From positions 75,056 to 139,055 of the forward strand of contig JBMYSZ010000007.1 of the NCBI GenBank assembly GCA_049603835.1: a stretch of DNA of 64,000 nucleotides, written 5' to 3'. Positions 61,143-64,000 of the stretch are shown one piece after another. Each line of letters starts with the position of its first letter. Position 1 is the first letter of the stretch. The notes under the pieces are model-generated. The model was not told the origin of the DNA. It did not search any database and worked only from the letters and a program-made list of their open reading frames with translations. The position numbers were made by a program, and so were the translations under genes. The stretch is from Mangrovicoccus sp049603835. GTDB taxonomy: Bacteria > Pseudomonadota > Alphaproteobacteria > Rhodobacterales > Rhodobacteraceae.

Positions 61143-62824
61143 TCATCAAATAAGCTGGCTTGGCCTTTTGGGCTTTGCTTGGATTTGGCTGCAGCTTTGC
61201 TTGGTGCTTTGCGCTTTGGCTTTTCAGTCGGGGATGGGGCCGCAGCATCCAGATCGATGCGCCCATCTTGGAATTGCAGGCTAAGCCCTTTGGCCTTGCC
61301 CGCCGCCGCCGCGCTGGTCAAAACCGCATCTTTATCGTCGCGCACCACTGCAAAACCGCGCTTCAAGGTCGCCTCATAGCCAAGCGAAATCCGTAAACGC
61401 TCTAGCCCCGCCAATTGAGAGGCCCAGGCATCGCGCCGCGTGGGCCAGGCCGCAGCCAATCGGGTCGAAGCCTCGGGCAAGCGCCGCTGCCCTTGGCTCA
61501 GAGCGGCCATGGCCGGGCGCAAGCTTAGGCGACCGCTCAGAGCACTTAACCCAGATTGGCGAGCGGCTTGGCGATGGGTAAAGGCCAGGGGCAGGCGGGT
61601 GGTTTGTTGGTCCAGCCTGCGCGAAGCTCGCACCAGAGCCGCGCGATGCCCAGCGGTCAGCCGCGCCATTTGATCGCTCAGCCGTCCATGGGCTTGGCGC
61701 TGAATGCCGGTCAAACGGCTGGGATGGATCGCTGCCCCAAAGCGCATTAACTCGCCGCGCCGCTGTGCGACCAGTCCCGTCAGCGCATGGGGCAGGCGCG
61801 CTGCGGCGAAATCGAAGCGTTGCCGCGCGGTTTGGATCAGCTGCTGCGGCTGCGGCAAAGCTCGGGATAGATCCGCCAGACGCTGTTGCCGCCCGATCAC
61901 CGATTGGCCCGCCGCACGGGTCAGACGCGCACCTAAATTCTCCACCGCGCTGAGCAGATCGAGCCGCACAGGTACGGCCATTTCCGCCGCCGCGCTTGGG
62001 GTCGGAGCCCGCTGGTCGGACACGAAATCAATCAGGGTCGTATCGGTTTCATGGCCAACCGCGGATATTAGCGGGATTTCCGAGGCCGCCGCCGCGCGGG
62101 CGACGATTTCCTCGTTAAAGCCCCATAGATCTTCGAGCGAGCCACCACCCCGAGCCACAATCAACACATCCGGGCGCGGGATTGGGCCACCGGGGGTCAG
62201 AGCATTGAAGCCTTGGATCGCGCGGGCTACTTCAGAGGCGCAGTTTTTACCCTGAACCGTCACCGGCCAAATCACCACCTCGCGCGGGAACCTGTCGCGC
62301 AAACGGTGCAAAATATCGCGAATGACAGCCCCAGAGGGCGACGTCACCACGCCAATCACTTGCGGCAGATACGGCAATGGCTGTTTGCGTTCCGGCGCAA
62401 AAAGCCCCTCGGCTGCCAGCGCTTTCTTACGCTTTTCCAGCATCGCCATAAGCGCACCAACACCCGCGGGCGCGAGGCTGTCCACCACCATTTGATATTT
62501 GGATTGGCCGGGAAAAGTGGTGAGTTTGCCGGTGGCTATGACCTCTAGCCCTTCTTCGGGCATCACCCCCAGGCGGCTAACCTGGCCTTTCCAGCTGACC
62601 GCCGACAGAACCGCGCGGTCGTCTTTGAGATCGAAATATAAATGCCCGGACCGCGCATGCAGCACACGGCCCACCTCGGCACGGACCCGCACAAAGGAAA
62701 ATGCGCCTTCAACCGTGCGTTTGACCGCGCCCGACAGCTCTGAAACGGTGAATTCCGGGCTATTGCCAGGACCATTACCGGGCCGATCACCCGGCCCATC
62801 GTCATAATCGATCAAATCCGACAT
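61139..62824 (-). CDS. xseA: exodeoxyribonuclease VII large subunit
   Basis: A 561-residue XseA. The N-terminal OB domain includes SGHLYFDLKDDRAVLSAV; the catalytic region has VIGVVTSPSGAVIRDILHRL, VLIVARGGGSLEDLWGFNEE and SAVGHETDTTLIDFVSDQRAPTPSAAAE. A long coiled coil and a Lys/Ala-rich tail ending SLFDD make it longer than the E. coli enzyme (456). It degrades single-stranded DNA with XseB, which is not in this window. Confidence 0.95.
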   Translation of the reverse strand: MSDLIDYDDGPGDRPGNGPGNSPEFTVSELSGAVKRTVEGAFSFVRVRAEVGRVLHARSGHLYFDLKDDRAVLSAVSWKGQVSRLGVMPEEGLEVIATGKLTTFPGQSKYQMVVDSLAPAGVGALMAMLEKRKKALAAEGLFAPERKQPLPYLPQVIGVVTSPSGAVIRDILHRLRDRFPREVVIWPVTVQGKNCASEVARAIQGFNALTPGGPIPRPDVLIVARGGGSLEDLWGFNEEIVARAAAASEIPLISAVGHETDTTLIDFVSDQRAPTPSAAAEMAVPVRLDLLSAVENLGARLTRAAGQSVIGRQQRLADLSRALPQPQQLIQTARQRFDFAAARLPHALTGLVAQRRGELMRFGAAIHPSRLTGIQRQAHGRLSDQMARLTAGHRAALVRASRRLDQQTTRLPLAFTHRQAARQSGLSALSGRLSLRPAMAALSQGQRRLPEASTRLAAAWPTRRDAWASQLAGLERLRISLGYEATLKRGFAVVRDDKDAVLTSAAAAGKAKGLSLQFQDGRIDLDAAAPSPTEKPKRKAPSKAAAKSKQSPKGQASLFDD

Positions 62825-62916
62825 TATGTGCTTTGCATTTCATCCATTGCCACAGGGCGAATTCACCAGGTTGCAAATTCACCCCAAGGGCGCAAGGCAA
62901 AAGCGACTGGCTAAGC

Positions 62917-63540
62917 TTAGACCCGCACACCAAAGCCAGAGCCAAAGCGGCGGCAGCGCATCATTTCGTAAAGGGCAAAGGCCCCCAAAATAGCCGCAAC
63001 AGTCCCAGCCAACGGCAGTTGGTCAAATATCACGCCGCCCGCCAAGGCAAAAACCGCCATCATTGCCGCGAATATGGCAAGTCCGCCTTGCATCTTTTTG
63101 CGGAAGTTACGCTCCTCATCGGTCATCCAAACCCCGGCAGTATCCGGCCAATATTTCGCGGGCGGCTCTTCGCCGAATTCGCGAAGATAGAGATCCCGCA
63201 GATGGCCAAAGCGGGTGGAGCCCTTTTCAGAGCTGATGGGCGCCGTGAAGTTAAACCGCCGCAGGGTGCCGCCAAATGTAGTGTAATAGAAATTTTCCCA
63301 AGCGCCGTTTTGCAGACCCAGATGGGCATTCCACATAGCGTTGAGCGTATGAGAGGCCGATGGCTTCACCACGCTGATCAAGAGCAGATACAAAAAACGG
63401 CGATATTCCAGGATAGCGGCATCGGCGCGCTCGGGCGACAAGCTCAGTGCTTTCGCGACCTTATATTCAAAAGAGCCCTCCGGCAGGCCGGCATTGAAAT
63501 CATAGTCCCGGATCTTTTCCCACAAAGTTGTATTCTGCAT
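62917..63540 (-). CDS. membrane protein with a GRDP-like (PF07173-like) N-terminal domain
   Basis: A 207-residue protein. Residues about 20-120 resemble the bacterial glycine-rich-domain-protein-like fold (EYRRFLYLLLISVVKPSASH, NAMWNAHLGLQNGAWENFYY, FGGTLRRF) with the usual His positions partly replaced. Two membrane segments follow (about 150-170 and 174-195). ATG 63540 is preferred over ATG 63546 because GAGGG then has an 8-nt spacing. The function is unknown and the family match is tentative. It lies 92 bp upstream of xseA on the same strand. Confidence 0.6.
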   Translation of the reverse strand: MQNTTLWEKIRDYDFNAGLPEGSFEYKVAKALSLSPERADAAILEYRRFLYLLLISVVKPSASHTLNAMWNAHLGLQNGAWENFYYTTFGGTLRRFNFTAPISSEKGSTRFGHLRDLYLREFGEEPPAKYWPDTAGVWMTDEERNFRKKMQGGLAIFAAMMAVFALAGGVIFDQLPLAGTVAAILGAFALYEMMRCRRFGSGFGVRV

Positions 63541-63738
63541 ATTCATTACCCTCTTTGCGCGCATAACTTGATCTGCGTCAGCATTAACCAAAGGTTAGCA
63601 CGCTTTTAATAATTCATTCACCATAAATTGTAGAGTTTGACTTGGACAAATCCGCGCTTGCCCAGAGATTGATCGCGCCGCGTTGCAAATCGCGCCTTTA
63701 GCGCCTATGGCTCGCTTTCGGAACGAAGCGGGATAGCG

Positions 63739-64000
63739 ATGAATATTTTGATCCTTGGCAGCGGCGGACGCGAACATGCGTTGGCTTGGGCCGTGAAACA
63801 AAACCCAAAATGCGACCGATTGATCGTGGCGCCAGGCAATGCCGGGATGGCGCAGATTGCTTGGTGCGCGGATTTGGATATTTGCGATGGCAATGCTGTT
63901 GCGAGTTTTGCCGAAGAAAATGCTGTGGATTTTGTGATTATCGGCCCCGAAGCGCCTTTGGCGGCTGGGGTTGCGGATCGTTTGGCTGAGGCTGGGATCA
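63739..64000 (+). CDS. purD: phosphoribosylamine-glycine ligase (N-terminal part; gene runs off the window)
   Basis: The first 87 residues of PurD, with the unmistakable N-terminus MNILILGSGGREHALAWAV, VAPGNAGMAQIA and FVIIGPEAPLAAGVAD (pre-ATP-grasp domain). It catalyses the second step of purine synthesis. The start ATG 63739 follows GCGGGA. Divergent from the GRDP-like gene; truncated by the window end. Confidence 0.95.
   Translation, partial: MNILILGSGGREHALAWAVKQNPKCDRLIVAPGNAGMAQIAWCADLDICDGNAVASFAEENAVDFVIIGPEAPLAAGVADRLAEAGI

Noticed and set aside
63586..63600. CtrA site (TTAA-N7-TTAG) upstream of the GRDP-like gene
   Set aside because: One mismatch to the half-site and no supporting context; such matches occur by chance in AT-rich spacers.

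Overview
The window is a gene-dense, chromosomal stretch of an alphaproteobacterium. I place it in the Rhodobacterales (Roseobacter-type marine Rhodobacteraceae). The reasons are the gene neighbourhoods (phoR-pstSCAB-phoU-phoB; a liv cassette; TRAP dctPQM; bamB-der-serS; yajC-secD-secF; xseA beside purD), an alphaproteobacterial SOS box (GAAC-N7-GAAC), a moderate-to-high GC content, and many 4-bp ATGA overlaps. I saw no rRNA or tRNA genes, no CRISPR array, no complete insertion sequence and no prophage.

Layout. 1-2.0 kb: the end of a sensor protein with an Hpt domain, a LuxR-type response regulator, a long intergenic stretch holding a candidate structured RNA, and a small membrane protein. 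2.0-7.9 kb (minus strand): a liv-type ABC importer operon that also encodes two related small secreted cysteine-containing proteins between livF and livH. 8.0-15.4 kb: periplasmic sugar dehydrogenase, class II DAHP synthase with a strong terminator, a PAS protein, then yicC-gmk-gamma carbonic anhydrase-cystathionine lyase. 15.5-22.8 kb: the complete phosphate-starvation regulon core, phoR-pstS-pstC-pstA-pstB-phoU-phoB, with a textbook Pho box before pstS. 22.8-30.4 kb (minus): a DUF1217 protein and tamB-tamA, the outer-membrane assembly module. 30.6-34.3 kb: a beta-hydroxyacid dehydrogenase and a 905-residue sulfatase carrying 28 consecutive RTX repeats. 34.6-37.9 kb: a TRAP dicarboxylate-type transporter. 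37.9-47.3 kb: RarD, a LysM protein, an Atm1-like ABC exporter, a nuclease-like DUF2161 protein and an RND efflux pair. 47.5-57.5 kb: YfgM-like/BamB/Der, SerS, a membrane pentapeptide-repeat protein, and YajC-SecD-SecF. 57.6-64 kb: MgtE, a DnaE2 C-terminal remnant behind an SOS box, a [2Fe-2S] ferredoxin, two secreted proteins, XseA, a GRDP-like membrane protein and the start of purD.

Most of the window is housekeeping and envelope biogenesis. The parts most worth a second look are (i) the 156-nt multi-branched RNA candidate at 1132-1287, (ii) the stand-alone DnaE2 OB domain placed 2 bp behind a perfect SOS box, with no room for a leader, (iii) the RTX-tailed sulfatase, and (iv) the paralogous secreted pair embedded in the liv operon. 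All calls rest on reading the sequence. No database search was possible.
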